64,000 bases of DNA from assembly GCF_000209165.1 (NCBI RefSeq), contig NC_009068.1:2232001-2296000 (forward strand), given 5' to 3'. The notes below the pieces were generated by a model that was given only the letters and a program-made list of their open reading frames with translations, did not search any database and was not told the origin of the DNA. Positions 18,077 through 28,827 of the stretch are shown piece after piece. Made by a program: the position numbers and the translations under genes. Source of the DNA: Scheffersomyces stipitis CBS 6054 (lineage: Eukaryota; Ascomycota; Pichiomycetes; Serinales; Debaryomycetaceae). The first letter of the stretch is position 1; every line of letters starts with the position of its first letter.

Positions 18077-20176
18077 ATGACCAGAGATATTACGAACCAT
18101 CTCCTCTTTGAAGTGGCCACCGAGGTCGCTCACAAGGTTGGTGGAATTTATTCGGTGTTGAAGTCCAAAGCTCCCATCACTGTGGCCGAGTACCGGGAAA
18201 GATACACTTTGATTGGTCCATTAAACTACAATTCGGCCCAGATCGAGGTTGAAGAATTGCCTGTAAAGGATCCACTTATCAAGCAGACTTTGGACTCGAT
18301 GAGCGAGCGTGGTATCCGTTGGTTGTACGGTAGATGGTTGATTGAAGGTGCCCCTCGTGTCTTGTTGTTTGATATCTGGTCTGCAGGCCATCACTTAAAC
18401 GAGTGGAAGTCTGATTTGTGGAACATTGCTGGAATTCCAACTCCAGATCATGACCAGGAAAGTAATGATGCCATTCTCCTTGGTTACTTGGTTGCTTGGT
18501 TCTTAGGTGAATTGGTCTACAACGACCGTGAAAGAGCCGTAATCTGTCAATGTCACGAATGGTTGGCTGGTATAGCCTTGCCCTTATGTAGAAAGAGAAG
18601 AATCGATGTCACTACCATCTTCACCACCCACGCTACACTCTTGGGAAGATACTTGTGTGCTGGCTCTACCGATTTCTACAACAATTTGGCCAATTTTGAT
18701 GTTGATGCCGAGGCAGGAAAGCGTGGTATTTACCACAGATATTGTATGGAAAGATCGGCCACACATTCTGCCGATGTCTTCACTACCGTATCTCATATCA
18801 CGGCTTACGAAGCTGAGCATTTGTTGAAGAGAAAGCCAGATGGAGTTTTGCCAAACGGGTTGAACGTCGTCAAGTTCCAAGCTGTTCACGAGTTCCAGAA
18901 CTTGCATGCCATCAAGAAGGCAAAAATTAACGAATTCATCAAAGGTCATTTCTACGGTAACTACGACTTCGATTTAGACAACACCCTCTACTTCTTCATT
19001 GCGGGTAGATACGAGTTCAGAAACAAGGGCTGTGACTTCTTCATCGAAGCTTTGGCCAGATTGAACCACAGATTGAAGGAAGCTGGCTCCAAGATGACCA
19101 TTGTTGCATTTATCATTATGCCTGGTAAGACTCATTCTTACACTGTGGAAACTTTGAAGGGTCAAGCCGTCATCAAGCAGTTGGAAAGCACGATTGAAGA
19201 AGTGCAAAAAAAAGTCGGGGAACGTTTGTTCGAACATTGTGCGCGTTTTCCTAACGCCAATAACAAGAGCAACACCGAAGTTCCTTCGATCGACGAATTG
19301 ATTAAGCCAGCCGATAGAGTGTTATTGAAGAGAAGAATCTTCGCACTTAAGCGCGAGGGATTACCACCAATTGTCACCCATAACATGGCTGAGGATGCTA
19401 CTGATCCAATCTTGAACCAAATTAGACGTGTTCAGCTTTTTAACAAGCCAGAAGATCGTGTCAAGATCATCTTCCACCCAGAATTCTTGAACGCCAACAA
19501 CCCAATCTTGTCCTTGGACTACGATGAATTCGTTAGAGGCTGTCACTTAGGTGTTTTTCCATCCTACTATGAACCTTGGGGTTACACTCCAGCTGAGTGT
19601 ACTGTTATGGGAGTTCCATCTGTCACCACCAACTTGTCTGGTTTTGGATGTTATATGGAAGATTTAATTGAAAACACTTCGGACTACGGTATCTACATCG
19701 TCGATAGAAGAATGAAGTCTGTGGATGAATCGATCAATCAATTGACCGATTACATGTACAACTTTGCTGAAAAGACAAGAAGACAAAGAATCAACCAAAG
19801 AAATAGAACTGAAAGATTGTCTGACTTGTTGGACTGGAAGAGAATGGGTTTGGAATACATCAAAGCTCGCCAGTTATCATTGAAAAGAGCTTATCCAGAC
19901 AAGTTCAAGAATGGTGCTAATCCATTCAACAACCAATCTAACTTAAAATTAACTAGACCACTTTCTGTTCCAGGTTCGCCAAGAGGTAAAGTTGGTCTCA
20001 TGACTCCTGGTGACTTAGGTTCGTTGCAGGAAGCCCAGGAATCCTTGAACACTGAAGACTATATCGGTTTCAAGTTGGGCGCTACTGATGACGTGGATGA
20101 CGATGATGACGAGCATCCTCACTATCCATTGACATTAAGAGGTACCTCTGCTCCACCACAAGAAGAGTCTGCCTAA
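18077..20176 (+). CDS. GSY1: Glycogen synthase
   Basis: 699 residues, the normal length for the fungal/animal GT3 family (yeast Gsy2 is 705). It transfers glucose from UDP-glucose to the growing alpha-1,4-glucan in the cytosol. The N-terminus has the KVGGIYSVL sugar-nucleotide loop; the C-terminal Rossmann half has the E-X7-E catalytic motif EPWGYTPAE and the following [15 protein letters not shown]. The regulatory tail carries proline-directed and neighbouring phosphosites S630, S634 and T643 ([12 protein letters not shown] and LMTPGD), corresponding to the Pho85-type sites that inactivate yeast Gsy2. A run of Asp near 676-681 precedes the end. Arg clusters around [18 protein letters not shown] match the glucose-6-phosphate activation helix. 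Start ATG at 18077. Confidence 0.98.
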   Translation: MTRDITNHLLFEVATEVAHKVGGIYSVLKSKAPITVAEYRERYTLIGPLNYNSAQIEVEELPVKDPLIKQTLDSMSERGIRWLYGRWLIEGAPRVLLFDIWSAGHHLNEWKSDLWNIAGIPTPDHDQESNDAILLGYLVAWFLGELVYNDRERAVICQCHEWLAGIALPLCRKRRIDVTTIFTTHATLLGRYLCAGSTDFYNNLANFDVDAEAGKRGIYHRYCMERSATHSADVFTTVSHITAYEAEHLLKRKPDGVLPNGLNVVKFQAVHEFQNLHAIKKAKINEFIKGHFYGNYDFDLDNTLYFFIAGRYEFRNKGCDFFIEALARLNHRLKEAGSKMTIVAFIIMPGKTHSYTVETLKGQAVIKQLESTIEEVQKKVGERLFEHCARFPNANNKSNTEVPSIDELIKPADRVLLKRRIFALKREGLPPIVTHNMAEDATDPILNQIRRVQLFNKPEDRVKIIFHPEFLNANNPILSLDYDEFVRGCHLGVFPSYYEPWGYTPAECTVMGVPSVTTNLSGFGCYMEDLIENTSDYGIYIVDRRMKSVDESINQLTDYMYNFAEKTRRQRINQRNRTERLSDLLDWKRMGLEYIKARQLSLKRAYPDKFKNGANPFNNQSNLKLTRPLSVPGSPRGKVGLMTPGDLGSLQEAQESLNTEDYIGFKLGATDDVDDDDDEHPHYPLTLRGTSAPPQEESA

Positions 20177-21189
20177 TCCAGGTAATTGATCCCATGCTCT
20201 CTAAACTATCCTTGATTTTTCTACATCAATATATGCAAACATTATTTTTTGCTATTATCTCCTTAGCAGACTACTATTTTCAAGTTCACTTCAAAATCAG
20301 GTTGATGCATTGCTTTGTTTGTTTAACTAAACTTGTCACGATTATATATACACACTCATAAATACATATCGTTCGTTCTTTGTATGTTATCTTTGAGGAA
20401 TATCTCATGTGAACTAAGAATAAGTTTATGCAATTTCAACTCATATCAGTAGTTGTGCTGTCATAGATTTCGGTTTGTATGCCTGTGGGATGGCTTTGGA
20501 GTTATTTTGGTCAGAAAGGCAGGTCTGTGTGTGGAAATATGGCTGTCGTTTTGTTACTCCTATAGTTAAGCCCAATTAGGAAATTTCGCTACTCGCATTT
20601 CCTAAACTAAAAGTACTACTGGATAACTGGAGAGATATTAAGCATGGTGCTACATCTAAGCTCCTATGATAGTAATTATGTAGTAAAATACATATTGTTA
20701 GGATCCATCGGTAAGATTTATAGAAATTTCCTCACATTCAAGATACAAACAACGAACAAAACTTCGCTTTGCATGATTAGAATTAACATGAAATGTTCAT
20801 ATTGATTGTATAGAAAATCTTAGTCTTAAGTTGTTGAGAAACTTCAGTACAGTTTAAGCAGATCGTACCAAAATGTATATAGTCCCTACAACCAAGGTTT
20901 CAACTGAGTTAGGCAACAACATTTTCTTTCGGGGCAACATTCGATTGTTCATGTTGTAAGCTGTTCATTTAACTACTAAATGATCTTGTGCAAGCTTAGT
21001 GGCTGCAAAAAAAGAGCTCGATACTTTAAATATTCGGTAATAAGAAAATTAAAAAAAGACAAGTGCTAAAGATGTTCCTAGTGAAAAATTGAGAAATCTT
21101 CTGGTCAATTTGTTCTAATTGATAAATGAAAAATGACTTTTCTTTGAAAATACTGTGAAAAAAATGCAAAAAACTTGATAATAGTCATT
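20177..21189. other. Intergenic region, nothing recognised
   Basis: 1.0 kb between the convergent ends of GSY1 and the secreted-protein gene. It is AT-rich, with no supported ORF, RNA or repeat. Confidence 0.6.
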
Positions 21190-21990
21190 TCAACAACTAA
21201 GCTGTTCTGGATCTGTAATACAACCTAATTGAACATTTCTTCTGTTCAATCTAGTATATTCTTCAACGTATTCCCACTCACCCACTTCCATAGTTGCAAA
21301 GATTCCGTTGGTGTACTTGTAATCTCTGATAATCTTGATTGGTCTCATCTTCACGTTCTTCATTGTAACAGACTCTGTCATAATCTGAAATTGAAGTTTC
21401 TTTCTACCATCAACATTGCATGAAAGTGATCCACTAAGACCAGCAGAAATCAGAACATCGTATTGGAATGATGGTTTGATTCCAAAAATTTGAGCAAATT
21501 CAACCTTCGCATTAGCACCTGTAGCAACTCCCACGCTCCAACCCTGGGTATACGTGGAAGGGGTCGAGGCTTGATTATGACGACATGTGCCAAGAGGCAT
21601 CCAGTCATTTACATGCCTATCCAATTCTAGATTCTGGAATGAGACCTCATAGAACATATTCTTTCCTTCTTTGGCATTGTATTCGTATTTCTTGTCATGC
21701 TGATAACTTGGTAAATAGTTTTCTGACAATGCATTTGCGGCCAAAGCTTCATTAGTAATGACTGAATTGGTTTCCAAAATCTTTATAACCCCAAATCTCA
21801 ACAAGTCTTGTGCTGTGACATCATTGAATGTTTCCACGGTTTTGATGTTTCCTCTAACGTCGTTGTAAACTTTGAAAAGAGTATTTGGGTTCGTGTTCGA
21901 CTTTCGGGGGAGGATGTTGAGAAAGGCATCACAAGGACCAGGACTCAAAGCAAGTAAAGCAACAAAAAGAGAAAAAGTGACCATCTTCAT
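21190..21990 (-). CDS. Unrecognised secreted protein
   Basis: I do not recognise the family. The frame opens at 22023 (277 residues), but the third Met, at 21990, starts a textbook signal peptide (MKMVTFSLFVALLALSPGPCDA) and gives 266 residues. A TATA-like sequence on the minus strand (ATTTATATAAT, 22063-22073) lies 75-80 bp upstream of this ATG, favouring the shorter form. The mature protein starts near AFLNILPRK, has no further membrane segment, and has four cysteines: GTCRH, LSCNV and two in the last 13 residues (LGCITDPEQLSC), which may form disulfides. There is no GPI signal, so it is probably secreted or loosely wall-bound. Function unknown. Confidence 0.75.
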   Translation of the reverse strand: MKMVTFSLFVALLALSPGPCDAFLNILPRKSNTNPNTLFKVYNDVRGNIKTVETFNDVTAQDLLRFGVIKILETNSVITNEALAANALSENYLPSYQHDKKYEYNAKEGKNMFYEVSFQNLELDRHVNDWMPLGTCRHNQASTPSTYTQGWSVGVATGANAKVEFAQIFGIKPSFQYDVLISAGLSGSLSCNVDGRKKLQFQIMTESVTMKNVKMRPIKIIRDYKYTNGIFATMEVGEWEYVEEYTRLNRRNVQLGCITDPEQLSC

Positions 21991-22293
21991 AATGATATTT
22001 GTAAAAAGAACTAGTTGTATCATTTTAACTTATTTTACAACTGGTACAAGGGTAAAACCTCTATTATATAAATTCCGTCCATTGATATTTTTGTGCTCTG
22101 CCTAACTTCAATAGAAGTTAGTATGAACAGTTTACTCTGCTAGATAACTGAATCTTGAAAAACAAATGAAAAAGTTGAACATAAGCAAATATATGTAGCG
22201 GCAGAAAAGGAAAGTAAGAAATAGAATATGAAAGGAATCATATGTTATTAAGGTCATAAAGAATAAGCAAAAAGTAAAAATTGAAGAAGATAA

Positions 22294-22376
22294 TGAAGGA
22301 TGCGAGGTTCGAACTCGCGCGGACATCGTCCAGCAGATCTTAAGTCTGCCGCCTTAGACCACTCGGCCAACCCTCC
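22294..22376 (-). tRNA. tRNA-Leu (anticodon UAA)
   Basis: Minus-strand cloverleaf of 83 nt. The acceptor GGAGGGT pairs with ATCCTTC (two G-U), the D arm is TGGCCGAGTGG, the anticodon stem GCAGA/TCTGC has loop CTTAAGA (anticodon TAA), the long variable arm is typical of class II tRNA-Leu, and the T arm is GCGAG-TTCGAAC-CTCGC. No intron. Confidence 0.95.
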
Positions 22377-22426
22377 ATTTTTCAAAGGCGAAACTAGCAA
22401 ATATAAATTTAAATTGCAAATATCAC

Positions 22427-24594
22427 GTGATCGTCCACGTGAACCAGTTTAATAAAAACCAGTGTTTTATTGATATAGACGCCATCAATCAACTGGAAGG
22501 ACCTCCTGGAGACTCTTCCCACTTCTACGCTTCAAATAGTGCTTTAAAAGAACCGAAACCGCCAGATATTGGCCGAAAACGAAAAACCGACGTCGCACCC
22601 GATGATCTGATGGACCTTGATGGCGAGTCCTCAGATGCCGTAGAAAACGACGAATTGGAGCCATCTTTCGTGACAGCAGGATCAGTTATTGCTGATGACT
22701 CTTTTGAAGATACCCAAGAAGCCTCAAATGCCTTGAACACCTTGAACGAAGCGCCAGAAATGTCGACTATGGACAGCTTTGAAACCTCAGTTTCGAAAAA
22801 TTCTTCACATCACGTGATCGAGGAAGAACACGACACAGTTTTGGCTGCAAAAGGAGATACTGTTATGATATCTCCAAATCCTACTTCCAGTAGCGATTGG
22901 TCAAAGCCTACATCCACCAGTGACTCAGTTGAAATTAAAAATGTTTATATTAAAGAAAAAAACCCAAAATCCCAAAAAAATAACCTTTCAGAAAATGAAG
23001 AAATCAAAAAAAATCAGGAAAACAGAAAATCAAACAAACCTCAGGAGCTCCTCTTACTGATCTGATCTGGAACGGTCAGAACGCCTCGCTCCAACATCAC
23101 AAAAACAATTCATCAATTAAACTTCTCTCCAAAGACAGGTTAATCAAGGATCTTGAAAAACTCGGATCTGGCTTAAACAAGAATTGGGAAGAAGATAAAT
23201 TCACAGACGATTTGACCTTTAAGAAGATCAGGAGGTTAGGATTTGCCAAAAACTATGTCACTTCCCACTCACAACAAGAATGAGCAGGCGAACAGGGCAG
23301 AATTGACAGATGGAACATCCCGCAAGAATTTCTCATTGATTCATTGTCATTCCTTGGAGAACACGAATATCAAAAACGGGCAATCGAATTGAGGATTGAT
23401 CGGTTTGAGTACAAGGATACCCAATTAGACCCGTCCAAAGAGTTGTCTTTAAAAGAAAAGCTAGCGGTTATTGAAGACCACTTTTCCCATCTCCCCGAGA
23501 AATTCTCTGAAACAGCTCTTCAGCTCGAAACCAAATTGAAACAGGTAAGAGCAGCTAAAACAAATTTCCTAGACTTACTCGCCAAGGCGACAGGTGAGGA
23601 TAAGGATGCGAGACCACTGTACCTCAGAGCCATACATGAAAACGAGATACAAGAAAGAGATCTCATGGTCCAATTGACAAAGGAAAACACCCTTCGTGCT
23701 ATTGTTCCCTTGATGATGATCAGACCACTCAGCAACTCTACTGCCTATATGTCCCTCAGTCCCATTGAGGGACCTAAAACCTCAACCCAGGGACCCAGCC
23801 TTCTTATGTCTCTTAAAAAATTGTTAAGACAAGGTTATGAAGGATCAACTTCCGATTACTATTTCAAATTGAGCATGATTCCCTCTAAACCTCTCGCAAA
23901 CATGTTTCTTGTCGGACTTGAACACCCATCAGATCACAAAAACCCAGAGATGGCGATCAGTGAATTATTCAATAGAGGTTCCATGCAAATTACATCGTCC
24001 CATAACCTCAATTTTTCAAAATTCCCATCAGACGTCTACTCAGTGGAAGAAAAAGTCAAGTATGAGATTCTCGTTGCCCATTCAGAGCGCATTCGCAATA
24101 CATACTATTTAGACAAAGACAAAGAAAAGAGTAAACTGTTCTACCTCATTGCAACGGACTCTGGCAAAGTCCCTACTCGAAAGAATGCAAATCTTCCGAA
24201 CTATAGTCTCGAGATCATTTCGACTTTTAAATTCTGCAGTTACTGTCACGAAAGTGATCACCCAACCTTTAAATGCACCAAAACGAACAAAAACCGCACG
24301 ACGTACTATCCACCTAGTACACCAATGGTAGCTACTTACACTCTGAACAGAGAAAGTACTACAGACAATGGCAGTAAATTTCGTAAAGTACGGACAGGGG
24401 CCTTCACCGAAGTCACCAAGGGCGTAAAACCCCAGAAAATCCAACAAACAATAGTAAACAATGGATCAAATTCATTCATGAACTTGCCTATGGAAGAACC
24501 GCCCAGCTCAACCACGGACCCGACCAGCACCACGGCCTTTTCGCGTCAGCCAACAAGCCATTGGGCATGGTCGGCGGCGTTACTATACGTCTGA
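22427..24594 (+). pseudogene. LINE ORF1-like, frameshifted and with a nonsense codon
   Basis: The first frame (22427-23065) gives an acidic, Ser-rich region without an ATG start. Frame 1 is open from 22999 and continues the protein (GAPLTDLIWNG...), so a frameshift lies between 22999 and 23063, most likely in the run of eight A at 23006-23013. One in-frame TGA at 23281-23283 then interrupts it. From 23344 to 24594 the frame is open and carries helical, charged sequence followed by a CX2CX4HX4C zinc knuckle (CSYCHESDHPTFKC), as in ORF1/Gag proteins of L1-clade elements. Not expected to be functional. Confidence 0.65.
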
Positions 24595-25177
24595 GTTTAG
24601 AATTAGCTTTGATCAAGCTGCCCTTGAATTTATGTTGCGAAATCCTCCGGACTTTAAATTGTGGGAAAAGCGGATGGATGACGTCGATTCGACAACCTAT
24701 CAACAATGTTCCCGGAAACACCAACAGAAGCTTGAAATTTGCACATCCGACAGTATTTTCAGGAAATTCAACTTGTCTACAGCGGACTACCAACAGTTTT
24801 GGGAGGTAATTTACAAGATTCAATTACAACATCCCAAGGGCGTCGAGGAGATTAGGCGAGTTCATCTGGGCCATAGGGGCCGACATGTCACTCCTGAAGT
24901 ACAAGTCGAATGCAAACTTTGCCTACAACAAATTACAAACCCAGAATTCTTTCACCATACTTATCAAAATTGTCAAGTGAGTCGTATCATTAGGGCCTTG
25001 CTTGGACCCCAGGACGAAGATTTTCTTCTCCAAAATTACATGGGAAATTCCCAACATCCAGAGTCAGCCTATTTATCTTTTAACCAATACCTCCATGCGG
25101 TGCATTCCTTGCGTCGAAGGCAGAGTATGTTATTCTCTGTCCTTTCTCAGTTCATGGGTATCGGTTTTTCTGGCTAG
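24560..25177 (+). pseudogene. LINE ORF2 C-terminal remnant (zf-RVT-like motif)
   Basis: Open frame YTSEFRISFDQ... through ATG 24632 to the stop at 25175-25177. FWEVIYKIQLQHP, then IRRVHLGHRGRHV and a CX2C...HH...C cluster (CKLCLQQ..FFHHTYQNC) match the region after the reverse transcriptase at the end of LINE ORF2 proteins. The RT and endonuclease that should precede it are absent, so ORF1 and the ORF2 end have been joined by a large internal deletion. Confidence 0.6.
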
Positions 25178-25456
25178 ACATTATTAAAGCATTTTAAATT
25201 TCATTACTTTTCAATTTGATTACTGTTCAATTTCTAGACTTTTCAATTTCTAGACTTCTAATTTCTACATCGCCTATTCTTAGGCTCTTATACCTTTAAT
25301 TAGGTTTCGGTTTTTATGCGCCTTCTTCAGAGGTTTTCATCCTTTGGGTTTCCTCTTGGTTGGCCCATGCTATATTAGGTGATAATGGCCCATATCTCTA
25401 GTTTATAGCTGTTTATATGGGTTAATATGTTCAATGTATACCACTTCGTTAAAAAA

Positions 25457-26347
25457 AGGAGATTTTTATCCTAGGATTTCCTCCACCCTTCGGTATGTAT
25501 TAGAGGAAGATTTATATACTTCGTACCAAATAGGTTGGACTTTAATACATGCCAATTCGCAAAAAACACTATCGTAATACAACTTTCCGAGATAGCGAGT
25601 GTTCTACATAATAGACATCTATTAGAAATGCTCCACCTAATGTGCTTAAATGGATTTCCCATTTTGAAATACATTTCGTAGTTTGTACCCTATATGTTAA
25701 CTAATTACAATGCCATTTCGTGCGAACAAATAATCCATTACATCAACTTTTTGAAATCTCGTAACTTAATTTGGCCCTTGCTGAAACATTGTGATTTGTC
25801 AGTAGTTATATGGGCAAAGATTTCGCTGAGGTGGATGTATAAGTGCTTTTCTTCAATTCCGTCCTGAGTCATTTTCTTTTCTAAAGAAATCAAATAGTTT
25901 AAATACAAATGTTCTCAACTCTCCCAGACATTGCTCGAAAGACCTTAATTTTGAGTCTCCTCAAATTGGCTGCAAAATTCTCCATCAACCAATACTTGAG
26001 TTCTATGTACTTTTCCGTAGAGAGGTCAACTGCTTAACTTCTATAGTTGTCTTTAGGATTCTCTTCTTGGAAGTGGAGAGAGTATAACTGTGCTTATTTG
26101 TACTTGATCTCAGGTCTATTACCTACTATGTGTGTGTTCTCATCTGAAATTTTTCTAGGAATGACAACAGCTATTGCTATGAACTGCAGGTTTTCTGAAC
26201 ACAATAAATATGAATTCAAAAATATGGGATCTCACTCGATCAAATCTTCCCATTAAACAGAATGTATCAAATTTCAAAGATTCTAACGGAGTTACTCCGA
26301 CTCCTATAGAAAGCAGAATGCATTCTATGGTCTCAATATGTTATTGA
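25457..26347. other. Intergenic region, nothing recognised
   Basis: AT-rich, between the LINE relic and the 3' end of PPM1. A 69-codon ORF at 26047-26256 has no recognisable features. Confidence 0.55.
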
Positions 26348-27466
26348 TTATTTGTCCACAGCCATTATCCACAGCCAATTATCAATCCCATTGAATGTTT
26401 TTGCATTATTTTCTGAAAACTCTGAATAGCAAATACAATAATGTTCAAGGAGAAGTTTTATCTCTTCTATTTCGTCCATTATTTCTAGTTGGCTCACTCT
26501 CCGAAGCTCTTCAGGCTCTATCCATGGATTAAACAAGTTCAGTGTACCATACCCAGCAATATTACTCATGTCGGTTAGTCTGATTCTTGAGAAGCTGCAC
26601 TCATCTGCAAGGAATTCCTTTCTTGCCAATAGATTGGGGAAGTGATTGAAAGTCAATAAATTCAAACCTCGCTCCAACAAATTCTTAGTCATTGTATTTC
26701 CGAACAGATCATTCAATGACATCGGCTCGTAAATTACAAATGCAATAAAATGTTTGCAAAAGTTCTTCCAAAATTTCAAAACCTGCTCATTTTCTTTAGG
26801 AGCCATGTAACAAAGAACGCATTCACTAAGCACCAAAGTGGGTATTTTGGAGTCTATCCCTTCGAGTACTTGCTCACGTTCATTCGAGTCAATTGAAATA
26901 TGTCTCAAATCTAGGCAACTTAAGTGATATTTATCCGTATGTAAACTTGGAGTTAGTTCCTGAAATTCTTCTCTTGATGAGACATTAACTCTCTCTGCCT
27001 TGAAATTAACAATATTACTCAACACATCAGAATTCACGATTGCTAATTTCTTAACCTTAACAGATTCGGGAAAGTCTATCTCGTGATAGGTTACGCCGTC
27101 TCTATATTTGTCCAAAATTCTAAAGCATCTTGTATCAGATCCACCTCCAAGAGAAATAATTTGGCAAGTTTTGAATTCTTCAACAAATTTCTCCACAATC
27201 AAGTCAATCAGTTTCGTTCGAAGGTAAGTACCCTTATTTATGAGCGGTAACTTCCTACTAAACAGGGATCTAAGAACTCTTCCGGCGGATATAGATGAAT
27301 ACCCAACGCAATACTGTAAATAAGATTGGTAAGATTCCACTAAATTAGGGATGTAAACGTCTGGTGGAGAGAAATATGAGCTTGCATTGGTACTGAGTCG
27401 ACAACTCAACGCATCTAGATCGGTAGCTCGGATCAATTTATCCTGCTTTTCTTTTCCAGAAAGCAT
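26348..27466 (-). CDS. PPM1: Leucine carboxyl methyltransferase of PP2A catalytic subunit
   Basis: 372 residues (yeast Ppm1 is 328). Ppm1 methylates the C-terminal leucine carboxylate of the PP2A catalytic subunits using S-adenosylmethionine, controlling holoenzyme assembly. N-terminal RATDLDALSCRLS and INKGTYLRT are the family signature that shapes the active site. The SAM-binding glycine loop is IISLGGGSDTRCF at 103-115, followed by HEIDFPESV. LVLSECVLCYM is the conserved motif before the late Rossmann strand, and LEIMDEIEEIKLLLEHYCI matches the family C-terminus. The neighbouring TRM9 is also SAM-dependent and on the same strand, 452 bp upstream. Confidence 0.95.
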   Translation of the reverse strand: MLSGKEKQDKLIRATDLDALSCRLSTNASSYFSPPDVYIPNLVESYQSYLQYCVGYSSISAGRVLRSLFSRKLPLINKGTYLRTKLIDLIVEKFVEEFKTCQIISLGGGSDTRCFRILDKYRDGVTYHEIDFPESVKVKKLAIVNSDVLSNIVNFKAERVNVSSREEFQELTPSLHTDKYHLSCLDLRHISIDSNEREQVLEGIDSKIPTLVLSECVLCYMAPKENEQVLKFWKNFCKHFIAFVIYEPMSLNDLFGNTMTKNLLERGLNLLTFNHFPNLLARKEFLADECSFSRIRLTDMSNIAGYGTLNLFNPWIEPEELRRVSQLEIMDEIEEIKLLLEHYCICYSEFSENNAKTFNGIDNWLWIMAVDK

Positions 27467-27918
27467 TGCTTACTATTAAAATAAAGCGTATTCGTTCTGA
27501 GTTTCATTGAGAAATACTTCGTGGACTCCGTAAGTCGCGGTTTTTTCTACAGGCAAGACAACCTCGACATTGAAACTAGAATTGTCTAACACAACTAGCT
27601 GCTTGAATCAAGTCCAATATACAAGACCTGCTAAATATTCTCCAATTGAGTTTTACTAAGAGATAGAACTGCGATATATACGTTGACTGGTAGTTTGATA
27701 ATTACTGATAGTAATTGTCTCACCTGCCGTCCATTTGAACACTACAATCTCATTTTTTGCAAATACTCCGCAGTAGAGCTTGCTAGTTGCCTGCTAGCAA
27801 CCTGCTAGTTTTTTTGATAATTGATTTGTATGAGTTGCTTGATTATTATCTGAATATGTCGAATCTGCCCGAACACCTTTATTATGGGACCAAGAAAATG
27901 CATGTTCAGTTTCTGTCT
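27467..27918. other. Intergenic spacer between PPM1 and TRM9
   Basis: 452 bp, the presumed PPM1 promoter. It contains a small repeat of CTAG/CTGCTAG with a 5-bp hairpin (GTTGCCTGCTAGCAAC) near 27785-27810. No gene. Confidence 0.5.
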
Positions 27919-28698
27919 CTAATTCTTTTGTACAATTACCCACCAATTATCTTTCTCGTAGCCTTCTTTTACAATCGTACAGACTCCAGTCCGAACAGCA
28001 TCCTCCGATAACTCACCCTTTTTGTACAAATGATAAAATCTGAATATTGTTTCATCCTTCTCGGTATCTGAATGGGATTCCTCTTGTTTTGCTTTCACTT
28101 CAGGATCGGCTACATCATTCTTTCCTTTCCGTTCTTTGATTTTCTTTGGCAGTTTCTTTGCAAGCACCCACGGTATCAAAATGTCTTGTTCGTCTCCTTC
28201 CTTGTAACCTCTTCTAGACTTTTCTTGTTCAAGTGCCCAACAGTAAATGAGCACTTCCCCACCTGATCTAATCTTTGAAAGTATATGAGAAATTGCCTGA
28301 ACTCTTCTTTCAGCAGTTGCAAAATGATGAACAACTGCAATAGAAATTGCAAAATCAAATCTTCCTTCCTGGTGAGGAAGACTCAACCCATCTGCAACTC
28401 CTAGGTTATAGCATCCTCCAGAAATTTCATTTGCACATTCGATTAAACCAGAAGACCTATCAGTACCAACTATGAACAACTTCTTGTTGACACCGAGATA
28501 TTTTCCATTTCCACATCCCACATCCAATCCAATAGAGTAATCCTCTCTATCATTTAGGAATTTCTCTACTATTGGCCACGGCTTGTAGCGAGTTTGTGAA
28601 AAATGAGAGGCTATTTCGTTGTACACGTTATGTACATAGTCTTCCTCTTGACTTTCGGGATCTAGATTCTTTGGTATAGGTACAGAGGGTACAGACAT
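27919..28698 (-). CDS. TRM9: tRNA wobble-uridine carboxyl methyltransferase
   Basis: 259 residues. With Trm112, Trm9 adds the last methyl group of mcm5U and mcm5s2U at wobble position 34 of tRNAs such as Arg(UCU) and Glu(UUC). N-terminal EEDYVHNVYNEIASHFSQTR then KPWPIVEKFL is diagnostic. The SAM loop is GLDVGCGNGKYLG at 57-69, followed by VGTDRSSGLIE and FDFAISIAVVHHFAT. RFYHLYKKGELSE and the C-terminal DNWWVIVQKN are also conserved. Divergent from the PIG-S-like gene, start codons 129 bp apart. Confidence 0.96.
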   Translation of the reverse strand: MSVPSVPIPKNLDPESQEEDYVHNVYNEIASHFSQTRYKPWPIVEKFLNDREDYSIGLDVGCGNGKYLGVNKKLFIVGTDRSSGLIECANEISGGCYNLGVADGLSLPHQEGRFDFAISIAVVHHFATAERRVQAISHILSKIRSGGEVLIYCWALEQEKSRRGYKEGDEQDILIPWVLAKKLPKKIKERKGKNDVADPEVKAKQEESHSDTEKDETIFRFYHLYKKGELSEDAVRTGVCTIVKEGYEKDNWWVIVQKN

Positions 28699-28827
28699 GG
28701 CTCACTATCTTGTTAAGATGTGGTCTAGTTCCAAAACTACTTCAATTTTTCAAAGATTAGATGGGATGCATCCTGCACACCTAAATCTATAAATCGCTGT
28801 TTTGCGAACGCAGTATTGCAATACCTA

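Larger units (their letters stand above)
22380..25456 (+). mobile_element. Relic of a non-LTR (LINE, L1/Zorro-like) retrotransposon
   Basis: Approximate limits. It has a broken ORF1 with a CCHC zinc knuckle, then only the last ~200 codons of an ORF2-like protein with the terminal Cys/His motif, then a T-rich 3' region with repeated TTTCAATTTCTAGAC and a short A-run (GTTAAAAAAAGG, 25449-25460). The endonuclease and RT core are missing. No ATG opens ORF1, suggesting 5' truncation. It begins just upstream of the tRNA-Leu gene. Confidence 0.7.

Noticed and set aside
26047..26256. 69-codon ORF between the LINE relic and PPM1
   Set aside because: No motif, low-complexity AT-rich context, no neighbouring support.
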